Position numbers and translations under genes: made by a program. Shown piece after piece: positions 1-7,487 of a DNA stretch of 16,965 nucleotides. This DNA comes from Prevotella sp. UBA6387 (GTDB lineage Bacteria > Bacteroidota > Bacteroidia > Bacteroidales > Bacteroidaceae). The notes beneath the pieces are model-generated. The model was not told the origin of the DNA. It worked only from the letters and a program-made list of their open reading frames with translations, and ran no database searches. Numbering within the stretch: the stretch's first letter is position 1; each line of letters opens with the position of its first letter. The DNA lies in NCBI GenBank assembly GCA_002437565.1, contig DJQL01000031.1:1-16965 (forward strand), read 5' to 3'.

Positions 1-540
1 ATCCTCGACATCATCAACGTCACGGCCCCGTTGTCTAAGCAAGTGCGTCATGGCCAGTGGCCCGACATGGACATGCTCGTGGTGGGGCTCGACGGCAAGG
101 GCGGACCATCGAGCGACCTCGGTGGCGTGGGCTGCACCTACACCGAGTACCAGACCCAGATGAGCATGTGGTGCATGATGTCGTCGGTGTTGGCATTGAG
201 CAACGACCTGCGTCACCTCACGGCGGAAGACAAGCGCATCGTCTTGAACAAGGAGATGATAGCCATAGACCAAGACCCACTCGGCAAGGCGGCTGAGCGC
301 GTGGTCAACAAGGCCGATCACCAGGTCTTCGTGCGCCCCTTGGCTGATGGCTCTCACGCCGTGGCCATACTCAACTGCGGCGACAAGGCTCTCAACCTCT
401 CGGTCTCTTTCAAGCAACTTGGCTTGAACGGCCTATATACCGTGCGCGACGTTTGGCAGCATAGCGACATAGCCCATGGTGCCACCAAGTGGGGAGGCAA
501 GGTGCGGGCCCACGAGACCAAGGTCTTCGTGTTGAGATAA
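1..540 (+). CDS. GH27 alpha-galactosidase, C-terminal part (5' end outside window)
   Basis: The reading frame is open from base 1 to a TAA at 538-540, so this is the last 179 codons of a longer gene; the TTG at 31 is not a real start. The fragment carries the C-terminal hallmarks of glycoside hydrolase family 27: WPDMDMLVVG, the GGxGCTYTEYQTQMSMW segment, then LALSNDLRHL and AIDQDPLGKAA at the end of the TIM barrel, followed by a small beta-sandwich domain ending in AHETKVFVLR. GH27 enzymes release terminal alpha-linked galactose (or N-acetylgalactosamine) from oligosaccharides and glycans. The two catalytic aspartates normally lie upstream of this region and cannot be checked here. The gene converges on the thioredoxin-like gene 23 bases downstream, so it belongs to a transcription unit to the left and not to the SusCD cluster. 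Family assignment is firm; exact substrate is not. Confidence 0.9.
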   Translation: MLDIINVTAPLSKQVRHGQWPDMDMLVVGLDGKGGPSSDLGGVGCTYTEYQTQMSMWCMMSSVLALSNDLRHLTAEDKRIVLNKEMIAIDQDPLGKAAERVVNKADHQVFVRPLADGSHAVAILNCGDKALNLSVSFKQLGLNGLYTVRDVWQHSDIAHGATKWGGKVRAHETKVFVLR

Positions 541-542
541 AA

Positions 543-561
543 GCAAGTGATTGGGGCTTGC
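543..561. terminator. weak hairpin between convergent genes
   Basis: The 23-base gap between the alpha-galactosidase stop and the thioredoxin-like stop holds a small inverted repeat, GCAAG (543-547) and CTTGC (557-561), flanked by A-rich and T-rich bases. It could act as a weak bidirectional terminator, but a five-pair stem is marginal and may be chance. Confidence 0.25.
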
Positions 562-563
562 CT

Positions 564-1652
564 TTATTTCTTGAGCAACGCCTCAATCTCCTCGTGCGTC
601 ATCCCCTTGCCCACGATGTTTCCGTTTGGGTCTATGAGCAGGGTGTTGGGGATGGCGCGAATGTCGTAGATTTGCGCGGCTTGGCTGTTCCATCCTTTCA
701 GGTCTGACATTTGTTGCCAAGGCAACCCGAGGGCATTGATGGCCTTTTGCCACGCCTGAGCGTTGTTGTCGAACGACACCCCGACTATTTCCAAGCCCTT
801 GTCCTTGTTTTTTTTGTAAAACTCTATCAGCTCCGGCATCGACCTGCGGCATGGGCCGCACCAGCTTGCCCAAAAGTCCACGAGCACGTATTTGCCACGG
901 CCGGCGAAGTCGGACAGTTTAACGTTTTTACCGTCTGGCGTTTGCATGGTGAAGTCGGTGAAAGGTTTTCCACTGGCAGTGGCGACGGCGTATTTCACGC
1001 GGCGCGCTATGGCCATGACCGTCTCGTCGGTTTGATATTCGGCTGGTATCTGCGCGATGAGTCTCTGGTTCTCCTCAATGGTGTTTTTGCGGCTGTATTG
1101 CTTGAAGAGCATCACGCCCACAGGCTTCGTGATGTTTTGCCGCATGCCCTGGCGCAACACGTCGTACACGCTGTCGCCCAAGCGGTCATATTCGGCGCGC
1201 AACGACTTTATGGAGTCTTGTGTCAGCGTGGTGTCGCGCAGGGCAGGCACTATGGCGCGTTGCCGGTCGTTGATGTCGTTCACCTTGTCTTTAAGGTCTT
1301 GGTAGATGTCGTTGTTCACCGTGCCGCGTACCGTGTTGTCTTTCATGGTCAGTGTGGCCTTTATGGTGCCTTCCTCCACGAACATCTCGGCCCAGTGGGT
1401 CTTGCCGCCAATGCGGAAGCTCAGGTAGCGCACCTCCGGCGCGGTGGTGGTTCCCGCGAACGCGAACTTGCCGTTCACCACCTTTGCTGAGTCGAGCGGA
1501 ACCAAGTCGCCGTCAACGGCCTTGTTGAAATAGATGGTCGTGGCTTTTGGCACGTCGGTGGTTGTGCCGTCTATTTTCCATGCCTTTTGCGCGAGGCAAT
1601 TGGCCAATGGAAGGGCCAAGATAACGAAAGAGAGAAAGACTCGTTTTTTCAT
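564..1652 (-). CDS. TlpA-like thiol-disulfide oxidoreductase (DUF4369 plus thioredoxin domain)
   Basis: This 362-residue exported protein has a signal peptide (MKKRVFLSFVILALP, probable cleavage near CLA-Q), an N-terminal DUF4369-type beta domain (about residues 25-120), a helical linker, and a C-terminal TlpA/AhpC-TSA-like thioredoxin domain (about 230-362). The redox motif WCGPC is intact with cysteines at 265 and 268, and a cis-proline region (AIPNTLLID) follows. Such proteins reduce or exchange disulfides on periplasmic proteins, for example in cytochrome maturation or oxidative-stress repair; the partner is unknown. I chose the ATG at 1650-1652 because it starts directly at the lysine/arginine-rich signal peptide; an upstream in-frame ATG at 1694 would add 14 residues with no signal-peptide character and overlap the likely promoter. 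The asparagine before the only N-terminal cysteine argues against a lipobox. The gene is divergent from the SusCD cluster and appears monocistronic within view. Confidence 0.9.
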   Translation of the reverse strand: MKKRVFLSFVILALPLANCLAQKAWKIDGTTTDVPKATTIYFNKAVDGDLVPLDSAKVVNGKFAFAGTTTAPEVRYLSFRIGGKTHWAEMFVEEGTIKATLTMKDNTVRGTVNNDIYQDLKDKVNDINDRQRAIVPALRDTTLTQDSIKSLRAEYDRLGDSVYDVLRQGMRQNITKPVGVMLFKQYSRKNTIEENQRLIAQIPAEYQTDETVMAIARRVKYAVATASGKPFTDFTMQTPDGKNVKLSDFAGRGKYVLVDFWASWCGPCRRSMPELIEFYKKNKDKGLEIVGVSFDNNAQAWQKAINALGLPWQQMSDLKGWNSQAAQIYDIRAIPNTLLIDPNGNIVGKGMTHEEIEALLKK

Positions 1653-1681
1653 AAAATGATTATATTGTTTCGATTTGGCAT

Positions 1682-1689
1682 CAAAAGTA
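1682..1689 (-). promoter_or_regulatory. candidate Bacteroidetes -7 element for the TlpA-like gene
   Basis: Read on the minus strand this is TACTTTTG, an exact match to the Bacteroidetes TAnnTTTG -7 element, placed 30 bases upstream of the ATG. I did not find a convincing -33 TTTG at the usual spacing, so the call rests on the -7 match and its position. Confidence 0.35.
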
Positions 1690-1752
1690 AGCAATAATTG
1701 TCGCCGTGCTACTGTTTTTTCGATTATTTTAAAATAAATTTACTGTTTGCCC

Positions 1753-1782
1753 TTGCGTGGCTCGTTTTTTTTATAACTTTGC
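1753..1782 (+). promoter_or_regulatory. promoter of the five-gene SusCD cluster
   Basis: TTG at 1753-1755 (a second candidate, TTTG, lies at 1746-1749) and TAACTTTGC at 1774-1782 fit the Bacteroidetes sigma consensus TTTG / TAnnTTTG with an 18-base spacer. Transcription should start near 1789 and leave a leader of about 90 bases. That leader contains a 12-base palindrome at 1819-1830 (CACAAGCTTGTG) and an overlapping imperfect hairpin at 1824-1841; neither has a recognised function. Confidence 0.65.
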
Positions 1783-1877
1783 AACGGCTAATAAAACCAT
1801 TATTCATTCGTAGCGAAACACAAGCTTGTGCGTGCACATGCTTTTCATACAACACTATTTCTAACATTAAAAACGAC

Positions 1878-2704
1878 ATGAGTATGAGGAAAACTTTACT
1901 TTCCATTATGGCGCTGACTCTTTCCTTCGTGGGGGGGTAAACGCGCAAACAAGGGCACTTAGCGAGAACCAAGAGTATCTCGTGAACCTTGGTGCTACAG
2001 AATTATCTGGCAACACAGCAGAATGGTACGAATCCTATGTAGAATGGGGGGTAGATATTGAAGCTGTTTACGGCAAATTCAGCAAGGAAATGCTGAAAGA
2101 CTACATCGGGTATAAAGTAGTTGGCATTAGCGTTGCTGGGTATTTTGAAACCACAAAAACAGATTGTTTCCTTAACGCCATTGACGAAACAAGTACCGAC
2201 AAAGACAATCCTTTTACCGAACACGTAAGAACCATAACAGGGGCAACATTAAAGCCTTCTGTAAAAAAGCCAGAGCTATATATATGGAATGATATCATGT
2301 TTGACACTCCATATACGATACCAGCCGAGAAAACAGAGAATGATACCGAAGACGGCGACTATCTTAAAGACTTATATGCTGGATACTCGGTAAAAGAGGG
2401 CGGTACCATTCAAACTAAGACTGCTCTCATTGGCAAAGCTGAGAATGAAGACGAATATCGATTCTTCATTGAAAGCAAGACAAACCAAAACAAGTATCGC
2501 ATGAGTGGATTAGATGCTGGACCACTCCCCGTCAAGCTCATCCTTGAGAAGACTTCTACATCTATCAATACCACTACGACCGCGACCACGGCCACGGAAA
2601 CTGGCCGCTACACCATGGACGGCAAGCGCGTCTACCTGCCTGTAAAGGGCATCAACATCGTGAAGATGTCTGATGGTACAGTGCGCAAGGTAGTAAACAA
2701 ATAA
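1878..2704 (+). pseudogene. small exported protein, frameshifted in a poly-G tract within its signal peptide
   Basis: The ATG at 1878 opens a signal peptide (MSMRKTLLSIMALTLSFVGG) that hits TAA at 1938 right after seven G. One more G would join it to the long downstream frame and give LSFVGGVNAQTRALSEN, a textbook signal-peptidase I site after VNA, and a 275-residue product ending at 2704. The downstream frame has no good start of its own; the GTG at 1982 would lack a signal peptide. The mature body (to about base 2540) matches no family I recognise. It is followed by a Ser/Thr linker (TSTSINTTTTATTATETG) and a tail, GRYTMDGKRVYLPVKG then a lysine-rich end, typical of Bacteroidales secreted proteins and resembling type IX secretion sorting tails. 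The body is about 40% G+C by hand count, well below the neighbours. The gene may be dead, phase-variable or mis-sequenced. The next gene starts three bases after its stop. Confidence 0.75.
1931..1937 (+). repeat. homopolymer tract of seven G at the frameshift point
   Basis: Seven consecutive G lie in the h-region/cleavage-site end of the signal peptide, immediately before the premature TAA. Eight or five G would restore the reading frame. Tracts of this kind can change length by slipped-strand mispairing, and they are also frequent sites of sequencing error. Confidence 0.9.
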
Positions 2705-2707
2705 TAT

Positions 2708-3973
2708 ATGTATATGCCAAAGTTAAACTGTTTTTTAGCAGTCCTTGCTTCGGCATTGTTGTTCAGTGCCTGTTCCGATAGCGACGACACAACAGTCGGC
2801 AGCTCGCGGATAGTGCTCTACGACAACACGTTCAACGTGGGCAGCGGTGTGATATGGCAAGGTAATCCCTATTCCATGGTAAACACCGTGCCCTACGTTT
2901 GGAAGGACACATACCTAAACGACAAGGGCGAGACCGTGACCGACAATGTGGAGGGTTTCACCGTAAGCAACAACTCCACGCAGCTCGGCAACTACACCAT
3001 CTCGCTCTATGAAAATGGATTGACCTACAACCCCGAGCTCGCTTCGGCAAAAGGAAAGGGTGCCGTGGTGAGCATCCAATTGTGCTCGCCAGACCTCGAC
3101 GGCGTGGCCGATGGCACATACAAGTACAGCGAGACCACGGCGGCAAAGACCTTCCGTGCCTATTGCTCGTCAGAGTATCAGTCGCAGAAGACCATCAAGC
3201 CAGCCGCCATAACCGAGGGCGAGGTCAATGTCACGAAGACAGGGAGCGATTATCATGTGACGCTCAACGGAAATACATCGTTTGGGGGAACCGTAGTCGT
3301 GAACTACGACGGCCCATTGGAAGTGTGCAAGGTGCCACAACAGACATCGCTCGAATACACCGACGTGAGCCTTGCCGGAATGATGGACACGATGGACATC
3401 GAAGTCTATTATGGCGATGTGCTTCTCGGCACGAGCACCGAGCTCGACGACGGCAACCCAGAATACCCCGACTTCGGCACTGGCCTCTGTTTCTTCTCAC
3501 TGACGTCTGGCACGACGCAGAGCGCGTCGTCGAAGCGCAAGGACATGGCAGACATAGCCCTCTATTGGGACGAGGCCAAGCAGAGCTTCCGCTTCCAGTC
3601 GCCAATAACCATGCGCGCCCACCTTGGCCATAAGGCCGACTACTTGTTCCCCTGTCACACCAAGTACATGAAAGCCCCATCGTCGTTCACTGACTCCGAC
3701 TTCGAGAATCTCGATGCCACAACATTCAATGTTGACGTCGAGGAAAACAATGTAGAGATACCCGTGACCACAGCCGATGACTTCAAGACAAGTTACGTAT
3801 TCTTCGAGACAGGACACGGCGTGAAGGGTGTGATGCGGCTCAAGCAATACACACCGCAAGGCACAGGTTCATACGACTATTATGGCGTGATGACATACAA
3901 CTATCAGACAGGACCTAAACTGCTCATGGACATCAAGTGCCCGGCCGTCGTGTCAAACCCACAGATAAGATAA
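2708..3973 (+). CDS. surface-type lipoprotein of unknown family
   Basis: The 421-residue product has a lipoprotein signal peptide: hydrophobic LAVLASALLFSAC with the acylated cysteine at residue 22. The residues after it, SDSDDTT, resemble the acidic lipoprotein export signal described in Bacteroidetes, which suggests the protein is displayed on the outer face of the outer membrane. The rest looks all-beta, with many Thr, Tyr, Gly and Asp residues and no transmembrane segment or catalytic motif that I can see; I do not recognise the family. Translation may begin at ATG 2708 or at the in-frame ATG 2714 (Met3), which makes no difference to the mature protein. It lies three bases after the frameshifted gene and 29 bases before susC, so it almost certainly belongs to the same operon and may be a surface ligand-binding partner of the SusCD transporter. 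That role is inferred from context only. Confidence 0.85.
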   Translation: MYMPKLNCFLAVLASALLFSACSDSDDTTVGSSRIVLYDNTFNVGSGVIWQGNPYSMVNTVPYVWKDTYLNDKGETVTDNVEGFTVSNNSTQLGNYTISLYENGLTYNPELASAKGKGAVVSIQLCSPDLDGVADGTYKYSETTAAKTFRAYCSSEYQSQKTIKPAAITEGEVNVTKTGSDYHVTLNGNTSFGGTVVVNYDGPLEVCKVPQQTSLEYTDVSLAGMMDTMDIEVYYGDVLLGTSTELDDGNPEYPDFGTGLCFFSLTSGTTQSASSKRKDMADIALYWDEAKQSFRFQSPITMRAHLGHKADYLFPCHTKYMKAPSSFTDSDFENLDATTFNVDVEENNVEIPVTTADDFKTSYVFFETGHGVKGVMRLKQYTPQGTGSYDYYGVMTYNYQTGPKLLMDIKCPAVVSNPQIR

Positions 3974-4002
3974 CACCGACTATACATTATATTATACATA
4001 CG

Positions 4003-7000
4003 ATGCTGATATTTCCCAATGATAATATATACCTACGCCGTGTGGTGTATGGCTTGACCATTGCGGTTCTCTCGTTGGCGTGCGTGCCAGCGGTCGCCGC
4101 TCCAGCCGAGACATCCGCCATGGCAGTGCAGCAACAGCAAGGACACTCGCTGCGCGGCATAGTGGTCGATGACACAAAGCAGCCACTGCCTGGCGTGACG
4201 GTGTCGCTGAAAGGCTCCACACGCAAGACCACGACCGATGTCAACGGCATGTTCTCCATGCCTATGCCTGGCGCGTCGAAGACCGCCACGCTCGTGCTCA
4301 CCTATATAGGCATGAAGACGCAGACCGTGCGCGTGAGCGACATTGCCAAGATGGTGAACGTGACCATGCAAGAGGATGACAACAGCATCAACGAGGTGGT
4401 GGTCACTGGCATGGAGGTCATCAACAAGGACCACATGACGGGTAGCGCGTCGGTTCTCACGGCAAAGGACTTGAAGATGCAGGGCGTGACTTCTATCGAT
4501 CGTATTCTCGATGGACGCATCGCCGGACTCAACTCCACCACGCTGTCTGGCGCGCCTGGCGTTCGCTCGCAAATTACCATACGAGGCGAGAACAACCTCA
4601 GCGGCAACACCGAGCCATTGTGGATCGTCGACGGACTGCCCATGACATCGGGCGTGCCCACGAGTTCCACGGGCGACTATGCCGGAACTATCATGCAAGA
4701 CGGCGTGGGCAACATCATGCCAGACGACATCGAGTCGATAAGCATCTTGAAAGACGCGTCGGCTGCGGCCATCTATGGAGCGAGGGCCGCCAATGGCGTC
4801 ATCGTCATCACGACAAAGAAAGGCTTCCGCTCGAAGACGCAAGTGAGCTACAGCGGAACCTACAACTGCGCCATCGCGCCGGTAAACAACCTCAACTTCA
4901 TGAACTCGGCAGAGAAGCTCCAGTATGAGCGCTCCATAGTGGACAACTACGGCTTGAGCTACGCTTATGTCACGGGGCGTGGAGGATATACCTACAAGCG
5001 CAGCGTTGATGGATACATAACGCCAGAAGAGTACCAACAAGAGTTGCGACGCTTGTCGGGCATAAACACCAATTGGTTCGACGTGCTCTTCCGCACGGCA
5101 CACTCGCAGTCGCACAACATCAACCTTCGTGGAGGCTCTGAGGAGCTAACCTATTACACCTCGCTCAATTTCCAAGACCAAAACGGCATTCTCATATCCA
5201 ACAAGTACCAGAACGCCGGACTGCTGATGAAGCTCGACTATCGACCCATCAAGGGACTCATCATTGCCGTGAACCTCTCGGCCAACGCCCGTAAGAACCG
5301 CGACAACGCCTCGGCGATAGACCCCTTCACCTATGCCATGTTCGCCAATCCATACGAGCGGCCATACAACGACGATGGCTCCTATGCCGCCGACCTGAGC
5401 TATCTGAGCAACAACTACACCAACGAGCGCGCCTCGGGATACGTGTACGAGAAGTTCAACATCGTGCGCGAGATGCGCGACACGCGCAAGACGACCGATG
5501 GCTCCGACGTGGAGTTCACCCTCAACGCGCGCTATGAGATAATACCCGGACTGTCGGTAGAGTCGATATTCCGCAAGGGCATGTCTTACAACACCAACAC
5601 CACCGAGATAGACGCGGGCACTTACACGTCGTGGGCCAATGAGCAGTTCGCCAAGACCGCCTATTCCAACTATAACATCATGCCCGACCAGTTCGACAAC
5701 GGCCAGCTCACCGAAGGCTCGGGAAAAAACCATTATTGGACCATCCGCAACCAGGTTGACTACTCGTTCAACCTGAAAGACGACCACCTGTTCTCGTTTC
5801 TCATCGCAAGCGAGGTGATGTCGAAGAAATACACCAATTTCAGCTATACGTCGCCCATCTATTACAAGGACTTCCGCATAACGGGCGTGCCGGCATTCGA
5901 CATTCCCGTGTCGTATGAGACCATGCGGTCGGTCATAGCCAACATGTTCTCTACCAACGACGGTCAAGACCGTAGCGTGTCGTTTCTCGGTACCATGCGC
6001 TATGGCTACAAGGATCGCTACATCTTCAGCTTCAACTATCGTGCCGACGGTGCCGACGTCATTGGCGATGGCAACAGGTTCACGCCGTTGTGGTCGGCGG
6101 GATTGCGCTACAACCTTCACAAGGAGACATGGTTCAAGAACCCCGTGGTGACAGAGCTGGCCTTGCGCGGAAGCTACGGATTCACGGGCAACATCGACCG
6201 CACGGCTTATCCATTCTCCACCATATCATACGGCTCGCAGATGTACAACGGCAACCGCTTCGCCACGAGCTTCACTTATCCCAACCCGACCGTGAAATGG
6301 GAGAAGAAACGCGACATAAACCTCGGCGTAGACATGACCCTGTGGAAGAACCGAATCAACATGACGTTCGACTATTATTCCACGCGCACCAAGGACGTGC
6401 TTGAGACACTGCAGGTGCCAGCCTCCACCGGACGCACGGAGGTGAAGGCAAATGGTGGAATCGTGGAAAACAAGGGACTGGAGTTTTACATGAACGTGAA
6501 GTGGGTAAACACGCGCGACCTGACATTCTCCACCTCGGTGAACCTCTCGCGCAACAAGAACGTCATCGTGAAGTCGCACTATTCATACACCTCGTATCAG
6601 GAGGCCATCAAGTCGAACGTGTCGAAAGGCGGCGTGCTCAACATCATAGGCCAGGAGACGGGCGGCATCTACGGATGGAAGTTCGCCGGTGTCAACCCAG
6701 AGACCGGTAACCCACAATATTACCTCACGGAGGCCGGCAAGAGAGCTTACGGACAGTTCCTTGAGCAGAACTCAAACAACGTGGCCAAATACCAGTACTA
6801 TTTCGACGCGGCAAAGGATGGCATACCCGATAAGATAGACTACGTGCGCGGCTCTAATACCAACCCTTCGTTTTTCATGCCGTCGATGCAATACCTGGGA
6901 CGCTCACACCCGAAGATTGTCGGCGGTTTCGGCACTTATCTCAACTATAAGGGATTGGAGCTTACCACCAACTGGACGTTCAAGTGCGGCCACCTCGTGC

Positions 7001-7440
7001 CCAACTTCAACGACTACCAGAACGCCCCGAAGAACCTTGCCACGTTCAACTCGCTCCAGGCATCGCTCGGCTATTCGTCTGACTTGGCCGTGTCGGGCAC
7101 CAACCGCGAGAAGAAATACCTCTATTATTGGCAATTCCCCGGCGACATTACCGACGTGCCGCGCTTCACCACGTCGAACACCGACTACTGGACATCCATC
7201 GTCACCTCGAACAAATACTCCAAGGGCGACTACCTGCGCATGACCAACATCTCGCTGAGCTATCGCCTGCCGGCACGCATAATGAAGCAGTTTGGCGGCA
7301 TGAACAACTTTACCATTGGCGTGAACGCGCGCAACCTGCTCACCTTCACCAAGTATCGCGGACTTGACGTGGGCTCCGGTTCCGCCTTCTCTTACCCTGT
7401 GGCACGCGAATTCAATGTCAAGCTGACCGTGGGGTTCTAA
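4003..7440 (+). CDS. SusC/RagA family TonB-dependent outer-membrane receptor
   Basis: This 1145-residue protein is a SusC-type importer, which moves ligands across the outer membrane using TonB energy and a SusD lid. After a signal peptide (residues 1 to about 33, ending ACVPAVAA) comes a carboxypeptidase-regulatory-like beta domain (about 48-120, LRGIVVDDTKQPLPGVTVSL), a TonB-box-like NEVVVTG at 130-136, the plug (about 140-272, including PLWIVDGLP, ILKDASAAAIYGARAANG and VIVITTKKG), and a beta barrel ending in REFNVKLTVGF. There is no STN signalling domain, so it probably does not control an anti-sigma factor. I chose ATG 4003 because it gives a plausible signal peptide and leaves 29 bases after the upstream stop; the frame is open further up but would overlap the previous gene. 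susD follows 47 bases later. G+C is high (58% and 63% in two sampled 60-base lines). The ligand cannot be inferred. Confidence 0.96.
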   Translation: MLIFPNDNIYLRRVVYGLTIAVLSLACVPAVAAPAETSAMAVQQQQGHSLRGIVVDDTKQPLPGVTVSLKGSTRKTTTDVNGMFSMPMPGASKTATLVLTYIGMKTQTVRVSDIAKMVNVTMQEDDNSINEVVVTGMEVINKDHMTGSASVLTAKDLKMQGVTSIDRILDGRIAGLNSTTLSGAPGVRSQITIRGENNLSGNTEPLWIVDGLPMTSGVPTSSTGDYAGTIMQDGVGNIMPDDIESISILKDASAAAIYGARAANGVIVITTKKGFRSKTQVSYSGTYNCAIAPVNNLNFMNSAEKLQYERSIVDNYGLSYAYVTGRGGYTYKRSVDGYITPEEYQQELRRLSGINTNWFDVLFRTAHSQSHNINLRGGSEELTYYTSLNFQDQNGILISNKYQNAGLLMKLDYRPIKGLIIAVNLSANARKNRDNASAIDPFTYAMFANPYERPYNDDGSYAADLSYLSNNYTNERASGYVYEKFNIVREMRDTRKTTDGSDVEFTLNARYEIIPGLSVESIFRKGMSYNTNTTEIDAGTYTSWANEQFAKTAYSNYNIMPDQFDNGQLTEGSGKNHYWTIRNQVDYSFNLKDDHLFSFLIASEVMSKKYTNFSYTSPIYYKDFRITGVPAFDIPVSYETMRSVIANMFSTNDGQDRSVSFLGTMRYGYKDRYIFSFNYRADGADVIGDGNRFTPLWSAGLRYNLHKETWFKNPVVTELALRGSYGFTGNIDRTAYPFSTISYGSQMYNGNRFATSFTYPNPTVKWEKKRDINLGVDMTLWKNRINMTFDYYSTRTKDVLETLQVPASTGRTEVKANGGIVENKGLEFYMNVKWVNTRDLTFSTSVNLSRNKNVIVKSHYSYTSYQEAIKSNVSKGGVLNIIGQETGGIYGWKFAGVNPETGNPQYYLTEAGKRAYGQFLEQNSNNVAKYQYYFDAAKDGIPDKIDYVRGSNTNPSFFMPSMQYLGRSHPKIVGGFGTYLNYKGLELTTNWTFKCGHLVPNFNDYQNAPKNLATFNSLQASLGYSSDLAVSGTNREKKYLYYWQFPGDITDVPRFTTSNTDYWTSIVTSNKYSKGDYLRMTNISLSYRLPARIMKQFGGMNNFTIGVNARNLLTFTKYRGLDVGSGSAFSYPVAREFNVKLTVGF

Positions 7441-7487
7441 GGCCGACGCAACACATGAGTGAAAAAAACACCAAAAGAACATAACAA

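Noticed and set aside
803..818. Run of eight T (eight A on the coding strand) in the TlpA-like gene as a second slippage site
   Set aside because: The frame is intact and encodes a plausible Lys-Lys stretch; a lysine-rich run of this length is common and nothing else suggests switching.
711..1490. Plus-strand open frame of 259 codons opposite the TlpA-like gene
   Set aside because: The minus-strand frame carries the signal peptide, the WCGPC motif and domain structure; the plus-strand product has no recognisable feature.
1653..1694. Upstream ATG extending the TlpA-like protein by 14 residues
   Set aside because: The added residues precede a canonical signal peptide and would include the likely -7 promoter element, so the ATG at 1652 is preferred.
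4033..6120. Long minus-strand open frames opposite susC (360 and 324 codons)
   Set aside because: The susC protein shows continuous family motifs across the region; the antisense products show none and are shadows of high-GC codon usage.
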